From Muribaculaceae bacterium Isolate-013 (NCI) (GTDB taxonomy: Bacteria > Bacteroidota > Bacteroidia > Bacteroidales > Muribaculaceae), in assembly GCA_004102785.1 (NCBI GenBank), contig SCEJ01000003.1:1-64000 (forward strand): a stretch of DNA of 64,000 nt. Direction: 5' to 3'. Below are positions 17,201 to 24,592 of the stretch, piece by piece. The notes below the pieces were generated by a model. It was not told the origin of the DNA. It saw only the letters and a program-made list of their open reading frames with translations, and made no database searches. Numbering within the stretch: position 1 is the stretch's first letter; every line of letters begins with the position of its first letter. The position numbers and the translations under genes are program-made.

Positions 17201-18799
17201 TGTGTGTGCATATGGCGGCACTATCGAGCCGAGAGTGACCCTGTTGCTGAAAGCCTCCTGCGACGATTTGCCATTGTAGGAGGCCGTCACGCCATAATAA
17301 TAGTATGTAAGTGTTGAGGGCTCTTCAAATTCGATATCAGCAAATGTAGCTGAAGTAGCCTGTTCAATCACGGCATTTGACGGATAGCGCACGAGTCTGT
17401 ATGTCACCTGTTCCGGATCAAGATAACCTCCGTCGGATGACTCGGTTACAGGAGTCCATTCCACGTGGAACCGGCCGTCAGAGTAAGATGCCGTGATCTG
17501 CGGCACTGTCGGTGTGCCATGCCCTATGAATGTGGAGATTTTTGCCGACGGGCCGTCGCCTACGGCATTGTAAGCGACAACAGTAAACTCATAGTTGCCG
17601 TTTTTCTGTACAGTGACCGGCACTGTCACCATCTCACCGACGCCCTTGTTGCCGGAAGCGAGCATATTGTTGCCGTGAAGCACCTTGTAGCTGACCTGGC
17701 CGGAAAGTGCGGCTCCGGAGAATAGAGTGGACGGCAGTCTGAAAGCGATGGTTCCGGTCAGCGAACCTTCGGGGAATGAGGCTGAAAGTTCCGTGCAGGC
17801 CGCCGGTGCACCATCCTCTGCCGCCGGTGCCACTATATATAGTCCGGTGACTTGCTCGAATGTAGGATACGAAACAATCAGTGATGCCGCTCCGGTGGTA
17901 AGGCTTACTTCATATAATCCGGAAGTGACATCGTTGCAGAAAGCCCAGAACATCCGGCCGGAACGCGGATCTATTATTGCGGAAGTATTGTAACGGTAGT
18001 CGGGAATGAGTCCGGTGGAGCCGATAAGAGTTTTGGCTCCGGTTTCCTTGTTGATGATATAAAGAGACGAGCCTGAAATAGACGGTTTTGAAATTGTGCC
18101 GGTATATTCCGAGGCGATACCGTAGAGTGTGCCGTCGGGAGCGGCAGCCATAGCGCACCACAGATCTGTGGTGGAAGTGATACGGCTCACGAGCCCCATG
18201 GAGTAGTCGATTGTGCCGAACTGCATTGCCGTACCGGCGGAATTTGCGAAGGCGCCATAAACTTTACCGGTGGAGGCATCATATGCCACATCAGTGGCCA
18301 TGCATGAATTGTCAACGCCGGTAGAGCTTGTCTGAGTCCATGTGGATGCATTCCATACAGCAATTGTGGGTATGGGCATAAATGAATATCCGCCCGTATA
18401 TGCCGTATAATATGAGTCGCCGACCATGGCGCCGCCATATTCCGCATTGGGACCCTCCGCCACAAGCTCGAACGACTCGCCGGCCGCAACCGGGAGCTTA
18501 TATATACCGGGGGGCTTGGTGGCGGCATTGTCGGAATAAATCACCGAACCATATATCTCAGGCATATTGCCGGCTGATGCCTTGGGCACGGCATAACGGG
18601 TGTGCTGCTGCCTCCGGTCGAACAACAGTCTGTCGGATGCCGTCCGGGCCTCCTGATGATTGAGAAAGGGTACAACTGCATTTTCCACCGGGGTCGGCCC
18701 ATTGCGGAGAGTCTCTGCGGTGCCGCCGCGTGCATGAGTCTGGGCTATGGCCGGAAAAGTAACAGCCGCAAGAATGCCCGCTAAAGTCAAAAGTCTCAT
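14294..18799 (-). CDS. Large type IX-secreted multidomain surface protein
   Basis: 1501 residues. A signal peptide (about 1-19, ending PAIAQ) is followed by a region with repeats such as YDASTGKVYG that look like a propeller or streptavidin-like sheet (about 70-330). Then come several fibronectin type III-like domains and three jelly-roll modules of the choice-of-anchor/cleaved-adhesin kind, starting near YAHTFDSEE, LPYNEAFPNG and LTDDFESYD. A CARDB-like stretch begins NDIAVTEISAP. The last 70 residues (VYTADGRAY ... GIYMVKAGNKVEKVIVR) are a type A sorting domain for type IX export. No catalytic domain is evident, so adhesion or glycan binding is an inference. It has its own promoter. Confidence 0.85.
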   Translation of the reverse strand: MRLLTLAGILAAVTFPAIAQTHARGGTAETLRNGPTPVENAVVPFLNHQEARTASDRLLFDRRQQHTRYAVPKASAGNMPEIYGSVIYSDNAATKPPGIYKLPVAAGESFELVAEGPNAEYGGAMVGDSYYTAYTGGYSFMPIPTIAVWNASTWTQTSSTGVDNSCMATDVAYDASTGKVYGAFANSAGTAMQFGTIDYSMGLVSRITSTTDLWCAMAAAPDGTLYGIASEYTGTISKPSISGSSLYIINKETGAKTLIGSTGLIPDYRYNTSAIIDPRSGRMFWAFCNDVTSGLYEVSLTTGAASLIVSYPTFEQVTGLYIVAPAAEDGAPAACTELSASFPEGSLTGTIAFRLPSTLFSGAALSGQVSYKVLHGNNMLASGNKGVGEMVTVPVTVQKNGNYEFTVVAYNAVGDGPSAKISTFIGHGTPTVPQITASYSDGRFHVEWTPVTESSDGGYLDPEQVTYRLVRYPSNAVIEQATSATFADIEFEEPSTLTYYYYGVTASYNGKSSQEAFSNRVTLGSIVPPYAHTFDSEEKVDNHTIINANDDHRQWVYNSGSMVIQWNSSMPMDDWLITPAVKLRKGYSYKFTVNANIQNVSNPERLEVKFGKAPTAEAMTGVVIAPIELTNAGSSGAGNDNILPFSGNIVPSEDGVYYIGIHGISEANRYNLYVYGYSIEAPAAAAGPAAPEALTLVPDANGAFRVQVSVKAPEKDLLGEPLSSLTRLDVKRGDVVIKSYDDPEPGQTYTFFDEMGQGGITAYSAMAYNEYGKGDEISASVLVGINPPAEPWGVDLKETDTPGEVTISWEPVDRDANANPLNPELVTYTIYQLQAETHVVLFDDIAGTSHTFQAVKPGEQNFVHFYVSAQTEGGISQVVDSPLIPAGTPYALPYNEAFPNGDTQYLMAFDDSGTAMWSLLKDNNAYGISSHSADNGFLLSKGRSAGDTGLIHTMKIFIDGHTVKPGASFYVYNMGDGYNNTVELVVYDEDRWKTLSTVNIGDFGTAPGWCMVSGSLEEYAGKELLVGIRTIAGTHMETFIDDLYVGTTSGNDIAVTEISAPSEAGFNKEFAVSATVFNKGVNDVDGYSVVLMADGDPIATEPGRKLMAGASERYTFHHVYSSMDSEPVTFRIKAEYGLDELPEDNLSDEVTVGIKVSALPHVTTVKGFRSENGIELKWDTPEVDAYEGEMLTDDFESYDSFSTEFGDWTTYDGDGKPIGRIQNVTLPGIDFQSPQSWWVMDATHSEFNESYCANSGIKYLAQMYLYDASQCDDWVISPELTGVAQTVTFHARSYSAQYVESFEMMVSYTGKEIADFRTLASRSDIPAVWNSYSFGLPEGARYFAIRCVSRNKFMLLLDDISFISAESANLEIIGFNVWKNGELAEGSPVTGNSWLDSSEISGNEPEYRVTAVYDKGESRPSDVAEITLVGLSETNIGNISVSGRNGHIVVDGAAGLPVAVYTADGRAYASTVSASGRETINAAPGIYMVKAGNKVEKVIVR

Positions 18800-18905
18800 T
18801 AATAATAAATTGGTTTATGTATAAATACCTCAATACTGACGACGCTATCAACATATAAACAGTTTTTGTGCTGTCACTTTGCTGCATAAACAGTCAGATA
18901 ATGTG

Positions 18906-18937
18906 CAAAGGTATGCATAAAGCAACTGTATTCCAAA
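18906..18937 (-). promoter_or_regulatory. Promoter of the type IX-secreted protein gene
   Basis: The minus strand carries TTTG (18934-18937), a 20-base spacer and TACCTTTG (18906-18913), a full match to the Bacteroidota -33/-7 consensus. The expected transcript start near 18900 gives a leader of about 100 bases. Confidence 0.75.
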
Positions 18938-18948
18938 TTTTAGATATG

Positions 18949-18996
18949 AGTATGCAGCACTTTTACGGCATAACTGCCGTAAAAGTGCTGCATACT
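18949..18996. terminator. Perfect 22-bp hairpin between two minus-strand genes
   Basis: A 22-bp perfect inverted repeat (18949-18970 with 18975-18996) has a TAAC loop. It lies downstream of the 213-residue membrane protein gene and 11 bases upstream of the -33 box of the next gene. There is no long T run on either side, so it may be a terminator lacking a U tract, or an operator for the downstream promoter. Confidence 0.6.
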
Positions 18997-19089
18997 ATTT
19001 TAAAGCATAAGATGACCGGTTATATAAAATGATTTTAAAACAACCTCTTAATGCAGTGGTATGGTACTTCGGTCTTTATATCCAGGCAA

Positions 19090-19731
19090 CTACATCCGGT
19101 CTTTGTGTGACGGCCTGCGTCGCGGGATATTCCTGCGTTTGTGTTTCTTTCTGTGCTGAGCCGGGTACTTGATTGAATCGGTACGCAGCTCTTCCCATCC
19201 GAGAAATCCACGGCAGACAACGATGCCTATGCTGTCGCCTTTGTGCAGTGAGTCATAGCGTTTCCTGTTGAGGCTTATCGTAGATGTACTGCCGTTTTCA
19301 AGACGCAGATCCGCACAGTAAACATAATATGGCGCACCGCGGGTGTACACGTTGCGCCGCACACGCTTGGTGTGATAGCGTTTCTCCTTGTAGACTTTCG
19401 CTACAAGAGCCTTCTCATGCCTTGACGGCTCGCCCGAGGGCACATAATGGTTGACAGCAAGCTGCGCAATCATAAACAGCCCGGTAAAAAACAAAATGTG
19501 GCAAATATAATTCAGAATAAAAGTGCTTCGGCATGTAAGCCACTTCCACATGCGCCACAATAACAGCCCGGAGACAGCGGCAACGGCAAACGCCACTATC
19601 GCCGGAATCCACCATCGCACAAATGTGAAATCAAGCATCACCGCCGCACCGATATAATCGACCACGGCCCAGACCGCGAGGAATGTGCCACACACAATCC
19701 TTAGCGCCCGTTTTGTTTTTGACTGTTCCAT
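19090..19731 (-). CDS. Small membrane protein of unknown function
   Basis: 213 residues, family not recognised. There are three hydrophobic segments (about 12-32, 38-60 and 72-92), then a soluble domain with KAYKE-type basic patches and a very basic C-terminus (HRKKHKRRNIPRRRPSHK). The soluble part looks beta-rich and short, with Cys pairs at YYVYCADLRL and GIVVCRGFLG. A strong hairpin ends only 9 bases before this ATG, leaving little room for a ribosome site. The next in-frame Met (MLDFTF, residue 33) would cut off the first helix. Confidence 0.65.
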   Translation of the reverse strand: MEQSKTKRALRIVCGTFLAVWAVVDYIGAAVMLDFTFVRWWIPAIVAFAVAAVSGLLLWRMWKWLTCRSTFILNYICHILFFTGLFMIAQLAVNHYVPSGEPSRHEKALVAKVYKEKRYHTKRVRRNVYTRGAPYYVYCADLRLENGSTSTISLNRKRYDSLHKGDSIGIVVCRGFLGWEELRTDSIKYPAQHRKKHKRRNIPRRRPSHKDRM

Positions 19732-19740
19732 AAAAGAATA

Positions 19741-19767
19741 TGCGGAACCGGGATTCCCGGTTCCGCA
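19741..19767 (-). terminator. Hairpin terminator after the M48 protease gene
   Basis: A perfect 12-bp GC-rich stem (19741-19752 with 19756-19767) with a 3-base loop follows the M48 gene. On the minus strand it is followed by TATTCTTTT, which runs into the next start codon at 19731. It is either an intrinsic terminator or an attenuator of the downstream gene. Confidence 0.75.
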
Positions 19768-19787
19768 ATATAAACGTGTTTATGCTG

Positions 19788-20573
19788 TTATTCCGGACGG
19801 GGAATTCCGTCTTTTTCCGCACGCTGGCTCATGCGCTTGATTCGGTCGGCTGTCTCGGGATGCGAGGAGAACATCTTTGATATATAGCTCGACTCTGCGC
19901 CCTGCTCCATATTCTGGAATTTCTCGAACGCCTGCACCATGCCCCATGGGTTCTTGCCGTTGGCTTTCAGGAATTCATAGCCGTAGTCATCAGCTTCTTT
20001 CTCCTGCTTCTGAGAGTATTTGGCTCCGGCAAGAGATTCGCCGAGCGCGCCAAGCTGCGATTCGGAAAGGGCAGCGGCAACTCCTCCGGCCGATGCGATG
20101 GCATCCTTGGCTGCACCGGTGAGAAGTTCCTGTTTGAAGGCTTTCTTGGAGTGATGCTTTGCCACATGGCCGATTTCATGGCCGATTATGCCGAGAAGCT
20201 CGTCATCGGTCATTATATCCATCAGCGATGAAAACACTCGCACACTGCCGTCGGGGCAGGCGAATGCATTCACATCAATAACCTCATACACCTTGAAATT
20301 CAAGGGTATGCCATCGGCTTCGGTCAGCCCCTGCGTGAGTCGGCGCAGACGCTGGGTATAGGGGCTGTCTTCATCAGATACCTTATTGTGGGTATCCATC
20401 CAGTCAACCGATTCTTTGGCATATGCGGCCATCTGGGCATCGGTCAGTGTAAGAGCCTTGACCCCTTTGGAAAGGCCGTTTACAGCCTTGCCTACATTGA
20501 ACTGGGCAGAGGCTTCCGGCGCGCCGCTGCAGAGCGCGGCCACCATAGCGAGACTGATAAAAATACGTTTCAT
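19788..20573 (-). CDS. M48-family periplasmic zinc metalloprotease
   Basis: 261 residues with a signal peptide (about 1-23, ending ASA). The zinc site is GHEIGHVAKHHSKKA, the HExxH motif of the M48 (Ste24/BepA/LoiP-like) family, and the third ligand Glu is likely in QEKEADDYGYEFLKANG. Without transmembrane helices or TPR repeats it resembles the small single-domain Bacteroides members. A role in envelope protein quality control is inferred from the family. A TACCTTTG box lies about 38 bases upstream, separating it from the murU-like gene. Confidence 0.9.
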   Translation of the reverse strand: MKRIFISLAMVAALCSGAPEASAQFNVGKAVNGLSKGVKALTLTDAQMAAYAKESVDWMDTHNKVSDEDSPYTQRLRRLTQGLTEADGIPLNFKVYEVIDVNAFACPDGSVRVFSSLMDIMTDDELLGIIGHEIGHVAKHHSKKAFKQELLTGAAKDAIASAGGVAAALSESQLGALGESLAGAKYSQKQEKEADDYGYEFLKANGKNPWGMVQAFEKFQNMEQGAESSYISKMFSSHPETADRIKRMSQRAEKDGIPRPE

Positions 20574-20610
20574 TTCTTTATATGTTCAGTATTTATGTCT
20601 ATTCAGTATG

Positions 20611-20618
20611 CAAAGGTA
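20611..20618 (-). promoter_or_regulatory. -7 box of the M48 protease gene
   Basis: The minus strand reads TACCTTTG, an exact -7 match, with an expected leader of about 35 bases. The -33 position holds no clear TTTG. Confidence 0.5.
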
Positions 20619-20642
20619 GTAAATTTTCCTGAAAGGATGTTA

Positions 20643-21413
20643 TTATTTTGTGCCGGAAAAATCGGCGGTTGCCGCGGCAAGCTTTTCGGGTGTGCCGATG
20701 TCATGCCACCGGTATTCTTTTTCAGGCACAAATCCGCGTATGTCAGCTCCCTCGCCGATAGCCCATAAATAAAAGGGTGTCAACGAGAATACTGGTCCGT
20801 GCGAATCGGCATACCGCTGTAACATCGGCGCGATTCTGCCAAGATTGACAATGTGCACGCCATTGAATGCCGCTTTGAAAACGCTGTTGGCTTCCGTTCG
20901 GAATGATTCAGGCTTTACATCGCCTGTCTTTTCATTACTCCATCCTCTGAGTTTTGAATCCGTTTCATCGAACCACAACATCCGTGATGAGAATCTGCGA
21001 GGGTTGACCAGAAGCATGGCATCAGCTTCGCTGTCGTGAAAACGCTTTTCCATCTCAGAGATGTCAAAATCTGTTACTATATCGGCGTTGTGCAGCAGTA
21101 TCGGGCCGTCAGGCTGATGAAACAAATTTGCGGCATTAAGCAATCCTCCGCCGGTATCCAGCAACAATCCGGACTCGTCGGAAAGGTCCACAATTGTAGA
21201 TATCGAGCTGTCGGACGCGATAAACCTGCGTATTTCATCGGGGAAATGGTGTATATTGACAACCATGTGGTTTATCCCCCCCTCATCTCTCAATCTTTCG
21301 ATGCATCGCTGCAACGCAGGCACGCCGGCCACGGGGGCCAGCGCCTTTGGTCTGGTAAGTGTAAAAGGCTTCAGCCTGGAGCCGATTCCGGCAGCAAAAA
21401 CCATCGCTTCCAT
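20643..21413 (-). CDS. MurU-like sugar-1-phosphate nucleotidyltransferase
   Basis: 256 residues. The N-terminal signature VFAAGIGSRLKPFTLTRPKAL is the nucleotide-binding loop of sugar nucleotidyltransferases. LHNADIVTDFD carries the metal-binding Asp, and KEYRWHDIGTPEKL closes the fold. It starts one base after an AmgK-like kinase gene. By analogy with the Pseudomonas recycling route, AmgK makes MurNAc-1-phosphate and MurU turns it into UDP-MurNAc. Mannose-1-phosphate or glucose-1-phosphate as substrate cannot be excluded from sequence alone. Confidence 0.8.
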   Translation of the reverse strand: MEAMVFAAGIGSRLKPFTLTRPKALAPVAGVPALQRCIERLRDEGGINHMVVNIHHFPDEIRRFIASDSSISTIVDLSDESGLLLDTGGGLLNAANLFHQPDGPILLHNADIVTDFDISEMEKRFHDSEADAMLLVNPRRFSSRMLWFDETDSKLRGWSNEKTGDVKPESFRTEANSVFKAAFNGVHIVNLGRIAPMLQRYADSHGPVFSLTPFYLWAIGEGADIRGFVPEKEYRWHDIGTPEKLAAATADFSGTK

Positions 21414-21414
21414 A

Positions 21415-22866
21415 TCAATTCTGTCGGTCGGTTTTCAGATGCGGCTGCTCATGGTGGATTTCCACCACATTCACCTGCGGATACCTGGCGCGGAGATGTT
21501 CGGCCATGGCATGTGCGGAATATACCGAGCGATGCCGCCCGCCCGTGCAGCCGAAGCCAACACTCAGCGACGAAAAGCCTCTTTTCAGATATTTTTCGAC
21601 AGCGGCATCGACAAGGCTGTATGCGCTGGCAAGAAACGGAAAAATCTCCCCATCCTTTTCAAGGAATTCAATTACTGGACGGTCCATGCCGGTCAGCGGC
21701 TTATACTGCTCATAACGCCCGGGATTGTGCACTGCACGACAGTCGAATACGAAGCCGCCGCCATTGCCGGAATAGTCAGCCGGATACCCCTTACGATATG
21801 AGAAACTCTGCACCGTAACGGTCAGTTTCCCCTCTGGAAAAGTATGGCATCCGCCGGGTATCTGCAATGACTCCGCAATTTTGGCCAGTTGCGGGAACTC
21901 AGAGGCCAATTGTGGACCTTCTTCAGAAAAAAGCTTTTTCAGATTCGCTATGCCCAGGGGAAGCGATTCGATGAAATGAGGCTTCCGCTCAATGAGCCCG
22001 CGGAACCCATAAGCACCAAGCACCTGCAATTGCCTAAAAAGCACTAAGTAGGGTAGGGAGGTCATAAAGCCGGACTCTGAGAAATCGTTGCATAACTCAC
22101 GTGCGGCACGGCAGTAACATTCAATTGCCGCCAGTTTTGTCTCCATTGAAAAACCGGCCTTTGCCTGCCACAGAAACGAGGCAACATCATATGCGGCCGG
22201 GCCTTTCCGGCCTCCTTGAAAATCGATTCCGTAGAGATTGCCGCTTGCTGAATCGACTATAATGTTGCGGCTTTGGAAATCACGATACATAAATGTATCC
22301 CAACTATTGGAATCAATAAGAATTAAGCCGCGCAGACGGTCAAAATCTTTCTGTAACGCCGCCTCGTCGAATCCCTGGCCGATAACCTTCAGAAAGGAAT
22401 ATTTAAAGTAATTCAGGTCCCAGTTCACCGTATTGGCATCAAGAGATTTCTCCGGATAACATTCCGAGAAATCAAGGTCGCGGCTTCCGATATAATGGAA
22501 ACCGGCCAGCAGCCGCATTGCCTTTTCAAGTAGAAGATAATCATCCTGACCACCAAGACACTCCAATAACGATTTTCCGGAGATATAACTTTGCAGATAG
22601 GCTGACTGACCGGCATCTTCGCAGATGATTTCAGGCACATCAAGATCTTTGGCGCGGAAGTGCCGGGCCAGGTATATGAAAGCTCTGTTTTCGCGGGCAT
22701 CGTCACCACATGTGCCTACAATATCGGGAATGCTGCCGTTGCCGGCCAGCAGATAATATCTGCGGCTGGAGCCGCCGGCGGCAAGAGGTGTGATGCCGGC
22801 GGGCGGCAGGCCATATCTCTCGTTATACAGCAGCGAGAGTCTCGCCTTATCTGATTCAATATTCAT
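21415..22866 (-). CDS. AmgK-like sugar kinase fused to a RapZ C-terminal domain
   Basis: 483 residues. The N-terminal part (about 1-335) is an aminoglycoside phosphotransferase-type kinase: YRDFQSRN at 194-201 is the catalytic loop and IDFQ at 214-217 the metal-binding Asp. The best relatives in function are AmgK-type MurNAc/GlcNAc anomeric kinases. The C-terminal part (about 347-473) matches the RapZ C-terminal domain, with SFSYRKG (354-360), FDCRAVHNPG (374-383) and GCTGGRHRSV (439-448). In E. coli that domain senses glucosamine-6-phosphate and binds small RNA. The RapZ P-loop domain is absent, replaced by the kinase. It lies 15 bases after a beta-propeller gene and one base before the murU-like gene. 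Confidence 0.85.
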   Translation of the reverse strand: MNIESDKARLSLLYNERYGLPPAGITPLAAGGSSRRYYLLAGNGSIPDIVGTCGDDARENRAFIYLARHFRAKDLDVPEIICEDAGQSAYLQSYISGKSLLECLGGQDDYLLLEKAMRLLAGFHYIGSRDLDFSECYPEKSLDANTVNWDLNYFKYSFLKVIGQGFDEAALQKDFDRLRGLILIDSNSWDTFMYRDFQSRNIIVDSASGNLYGIDFQGGRKGPAAYDVASFLWQAKAGFSMETKLAAIECYCRAARELCNDFSESGFMTSLPYLVLFRQLQVLGAYGFRGLIERKPHFIESLPLGIANLKKLFSEEGPQLASEFPQLAKIAESLQIPGGCHTFPEGKLTVTVQSFSYRKGYPADYSGNGGGFVFDCRAVHNPGRYEQYKPLTGMDRPVIEFLEKDGEIFPFLASAYSLVDAAVEKYLKRGFSSLSVGFGCTGGRHRSVYSAHAMAEHLRARYPQVNVVEIHHEQPHLKTDRQN

Positions 22867-22881
22867 TTTTAAAGATAATCT

Positions 22882-24456
22882 TCAAAAGTTGTCGTTATCC
22901 TTTTTCCGTGGATAGAAAAGCAACAGGGCGCCTCCGGCGACCAATCCGGCACCGGCGGCCACAATAGCTATAATAGCATCATCGCTCAGAGTCCCATCAG
23001 TCTTTGCCGCTCCTTGTGCCGCGGCCCGGATTGAGTCTGTACCTTCAATCAAGGCTAATCCTGAAACGGTATCCGGCTCAACGTCAAGCTCTGTCTCCGG
23101 CACATACGGCATATCCGGGCGGCGTACCGTGAAGATGTTCACAGCGTTGCCTCCATATCCTTTCCGTCCCTGCGAGGTGGCGATCAGTTTGCGTCCGTCG
23201 GCCGAGAGGGCAAGCCCTACTGGATAGGAATCGCATCTTATGCTGTCGGCCACTTTCATAGTTGAGGCATCCACCACATAAACAGCATTGCCTGAATTGC
23301 ACGCCACAAATATATATTTGCCGTCGGGTGAGATTTCAAGGGTTCTGGCGCCTCCCCCTACCTTGCAGGTTTCAATGCGTCCGTTAAATCTAATGTTTTT
23401 TGTGCTCTCGGTTTTGGCTTTCTCCACACCAGCCACAAGACTGTCAAGCGGAAGCTTGATTACGGAACCGGCCACATTGCATGAGCCATAAAGATAGCCG
23501 TCCTTGACTGCGAGATGGCGTACGCTGTACACACTCTGAACCATGCCGACATGTTTCCCCTCCGCCACGTCGATTACAGCCAGCGGGCCACCCATGCCTG
23601 ACACCAGCAGATAGCGGGAGTCGGGGGTAAACACGGTGCCGCGCAGCAGAAAACCGGATTTGGAGTCGCGGTCAACTGACGAGTCCAGCGGAAAGTTCAA
23701 CTGCAGTTTATTTCCTACTGTGACCGGTGGCAGATGATGCCACTCCTGCGGATTATCGGATGATATATCGATGAAACCCACCGTGTTGTCGCCCCAATGC
23801 GTCACGGCAATAAGCTTGCCGTCGGGCGATGTGGCCACCATTTTCGGCAGCGGTCCGGTCTCAAACATTCTGAATATTGTGTGCGTGTCAGTGTCGATGA
23901 CAGCAATCGCCGAAGGATCCTGGGCGTTGATGTCGAAAGTGCGGCGGTAATAAGGCACCCACAGATAGCGTCCGTTGTGGCTCCAGGTGCTCTCCACCGG
24001 TTTCCCTTTGAAAGCCCGTGTCTCCCCGTCCTTATAATGGGTGAACGGATAGTAACCCGACGGCTTTGCCCACAACATTCCGTTGCCGGAGGGGAATGTG
24101 TGCTCGATTACATGTTTTTTCTCCAGGGTGCGGGCATCGTAGGCCACGGTCTTGCATCCTTCCAGCGAATTGATATAGAACAATGCCCCGTCGGGAGAGA
24201 ATGAGGCTGATTTCGGAGAAAAGATATCAGTGTCGTAAGTTGATTTCTGTGCCGCCGAATATTGTTGCAGCTTGCCGATATTAATCAGTTTAAGGCTCCC
24301 TTCAACCCCGGCCGAACTGTCACCGATCTGGCTATGTACCACCGGAGGCACTTTGGGTGTGTCTTTGTTCTGTGTTCCTGGATTATCCAATGCAGATACC
24401 CCGGAGTAGATAAAGGTAATCAGCGCAAGAAATATGGCTGCCGTTTTACAATACAT
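22882..24456 (-). CDS. Membrane-anchored YncE-like beta-propeller protein
   Basis: 524 residues from the ATG at 24456 (MYCKTAAIFLALITF). I chose this start because the longer frame would run into prfA and across the promoter. The signal peptide is about 1-24. The body consists of YVTN/YncE-type propeller blades, e.g. ISPDGKYIFVACNSGNAVYVVD and LSADGRKLIATSQG. Near the C-terminus a helix (IIAIVAAGAGLVAGGALLLF) and a basic tail PRKK would fix it in the inner membrane, propeller outside. Substrate is unknown. It is the first gene of an operon with the RapZ-kinase fusion and the MurU-like enzyme, which suggests cell-wall sugar metabolism. Confidence 0.85.
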   Translation of the reverse strand: MYCKTAAIFLALITFIYSGVSALDNPGTQNKDTPKVPPVVHSQIGDSSAGVEGSLKLINIGKLQQYSAAQKSTYDTDIFSPKSASFSPDGALFYINSLEGCKTVAYDARTLEKKHVIEHTFPSGNGMLWAKPSGYYPFTHYKDGETRAFKGKPVESTWSHNGRYLWVPYYRRTFDINAQDPSAIAVIDTDTHTIFRMFETGPLPKMVATSPDGKLIAVTHWGDNTVGFIDISSDNPQEWHHLPPVTVGNKLQLNFPLDSSVDRDSKSGFLLRGTVFTPDSRYLLVSGMGGPLAVIDVAEGKHVGMVQSVYSVRHLAVKDGYLYGSCNVAGSVIKLPLDSLVAGVEKAKTESTKNIRFNGRIETCKVGGGARTLEISPDGKYIFVACNSGNAVYVVDASTMKVADSIRCDSYPVGLALSADGRKLIATSQGRKGYGGNAVNIFTVRRPDMPYVPETELDVEPDTVSGLALIEGTDSIRAAAQGAAKTDGTLSDDAIIAIVAAGAGLVAGGALLLFYPRKKDNDNF

Positions 24457-24480
24457 ATTATTGATGATTGGTTCGTTGTG

Positions 24481-24512
24481 CAAATCTACTGCTTTTATAT
24501 GGAAGCGGCAAA
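24481..24512 (-). promoter_or_regulatory. Promoter of the propeller-kinase-murU operon
   Basis: The minus strand has TTTG (24509-24512), a 20-base spacer and TAGATTTG (24481-24488), a full -33/-7 match. The predicted transcript start is about 20 bases before the ATG at 24456, which supports that start. Confidence 0.75.
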
Positions 24513-24592
24513 TGTTTGCGTTTTTTTTCGTAACTTCGCGGAAAATTCCACTACCGACAAGTAGACCGGTGTAATAATAGATTCTAAATTCA

